Position numbers and translations under genes: made by a program. Below are positions 62,501 to 64,000 of a DNA stretch of 64,000 bases, piece by piece. The stretch spans positions 16,492,001 to 16,556,000 of the forward strand of contig NC_088786.1 of the NCBI RefSeq assembly GCF_949628265.1, given 5' to 3'. Position 1 is the stretch's first letter. Every line of letters begins with the position of its first letter. This stretch comes from Cloeon dipterum. Its lineage: Eukaryota > Arthropoda > Insecta > Ephemeroptera > Baetidae. The notes below the pieces were generated by a model. The model ran no database searches. It had not been told where the DNA came from and saw only the letters and a list, made by a program, of their open reading frames with translations.

Positions 62501-64000
62501 TGTTGCTAGAGTAATGTTAATTTTAAAACGGACTTGATATTTTTGTGTCAGAGAGAAGAGTAAGTTATTGCTGCCAGCGATAAAGAGCGGCGGCCGAATA
62601 TACACAGAAAAGCCCACTCCCTTTGGAAGAAGAGCCAAGAGGGCTTTTTTATGATAATCCACTCAAACAACGTGATTACTTAATTCCAGTGAAATATGGT
62701 TTCTCATTTTGACATTCGGACCTAAATAATGTTATTCACGGCTCTGCACTCGCCGACTTTTATTCTGACCATTTGAGAATTTGCATATTTTATGGCCCAC
62801 TCGCTCTCTTTCTAATGAGACCATAATATATCATGCAAATTTTGGTTTGCATAAACGGTTCACTTCACCGCCACAGTTCTCATTATTTTCAGGTAGTTTC
62901 ATGTCAAAGAAACGATTGTGTTCAAATTTTATGAGACGTGGAAAAATTATTTTGCGGTTTTTAACAAAAGCTAATGAAAGCAACACCGATATATTTTTGT
63001 AGTTTATTGCCATTCTCCTCAATCTTATTTTAAATTTGGTCAAATCGTAACTTTGGCACTACACACTCGTTAAAACTAGCGATATTTTCAAACGAAACGA
63101 AACAAAGTCAATTAATTTTGAACTTAAAAGAAGTATCTCGTCGGCTCAGTCTGATTTATAGCAAGGATGGCTGGCTATAAATCAATTGGAGACTAGAAAA
63201 AAATTATATCACACGATTTCGCACTGTGCACTGGCTATTTATTATCACAGGAGGCCTCATCAGCAGTGACAAAACAAAATCCTTTATTCTGAACATTTTT
63301 TCATTTGAGTAATGTTTGAGTAATGCATAATATGCGGAATAAAAACTCGGACTTGCTCTTATGTACTCAAAAAAGTCGAAATTTCATTTTTGCACTCTCG
63401 CAGTCTTAATCATGAGACAAAAATGACTGATTATATTTGTAAATTTTAAACATTAATTTTATAGAAATTTTTAAAGGTTGAGCTAACATTTATTTTTTGA
63501 ATATTCTGGCCATAACCACTGCGATATTTCGCTTTTCAAATTTCGCCAGCCGCAGGCAAAGATGCTCAGCCTCCGCCGCCGAGCCAAAATTCGGCTGAAG
63601 CCGCGGTCCAACCAGCCGCCACCTGAAATTACTCGGCTGAGACCTCTAACAGCGCTTGTCAAAGCTTTCCACGGATGAGCAGGCACAAGGAGAAGTATCG
63701 GAAGACGCGGCAGCAATAAACGAGACTTTAATTGAGCCTAACTTTGATTAATAGATCAAAATCAGTGGATGCCCGTTCAGACCCATATACAGAGAGGAGC
63801 AAAAGATCTTTTATGGCGCCAATCTCGGGCATTTCTCATACACATTCCGTCGGTTTGCTTCGCTAGGCGGCTAAATAAATAAATCCAGCCCTGACCCTGT
63901 AAACTTTTTATTCAACGCGCCAAATTTATGATGCAACCACCAACCGCTCGCACTGTGGCAGACAAGGACCACAGAGAGTGAGCAAGACTCCGAAAATAAT
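56511..64000. other. Gene-poor region, no gene recognised
   Basis: No exon with a recognisable product or supported splice pair was found on either strand. The region alternates AT-rich DNA with short CpG-rich patches (58,080-58,260 with a GCC repeat; 61,730-61,830 with GAGAGA; 63,540-63,620). Open frames are short and low in similarity to known proteins. It may be intergenic or inside a large intron of a gene outside the window. Confidence 0.45.
59507..59520. repeat. Short (AC)n microsatellite
   Basis: Seven AC units. Simple repeat without other context. Confidence 0.9.

Noticed and set aside
63483-63716. Minus-strand frame with a Leu/Pro-rich start resembling a signal peptide
   Set aside because: Short, GC-rich, with no recognisable mature domain; no neighbouring exons could be joined.

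Overview
This is animal nuclear DNA, most likely from an insect. The genes are split by many short (about 50-70 bp) GT-AG introns and encode arthropod orthologues such as the Wingless-binding cathepsin-like protein Swim and the vesicular GABA transporter. No operons, ribosome-binding sites or prokaryotic genes are visible. The species cannot be named from sequence alone; the short introns and tight packing in the first 20 kb suggest a compact insect genome. I reconstructed nine protein-coding genes by joining exons at splice sites and checking that phases add up. Most models give an uninterrupted frame of the length expected for the family.

Layout. 1.7-3.5 kb (-): PHAF1, autophagy/phagophore factor. 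4.3-10.3 kb (+): phosphoenolpyruvate carboxykinase with a mitochondrial presequence, divergent from PHAF1. 10.6-13.5 kb (-): DDX54/Dbp10 nucleolar RNA helicase, tail-to-tail with Pepck. 14.4-14.9 kb (-): NDUFB8, complex I accessory subunit. 16.1-19.3 kb (-): PAIP1, poly(A)-binding-protein partner. 22.0-34.9 kb (-): a FAM107-family actin-associated protein with a short and a long isoform spread over large introns. 35.8-37.7 kb (+): BSDC1, BSD-domain protein. 39.8-43.4 kb (+): VGAT/SLC32A1. 45.2-48.6 kb (-): Swim/TINAGL, a secreted cathepsin-like protein with a catalytic Cys-to-Ser change. From 48.6 to 64 kb I find no coding exon. A CpG-rich candidate non-coding first exon near 56.3-56.5 kb could belong to Swim.

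These are mostly housekeeping genes next to two signalling/neuronal genes. They share no pathway that explains their order; only promoter sharing (PHAF1/Pepck and the FAM107-long/BSDC1 zone) and convergent 3' ends (Pepck/DDX54) suggest local interaction.

I did not find a new multi-gene system. The most unusual observations are three well-supported GC-AG introns in two adjacent genes (two with poor GCAC donors), an 11-nt first coding exon in BSDC1 that may overlap an antisense exon, a candidate alternative PAIP1 exon that would remove the PABP-binding motif, a roughly 100-residue Pro/Gln-rich loop in VGAT, and two unrecognised dispersed repeat families.
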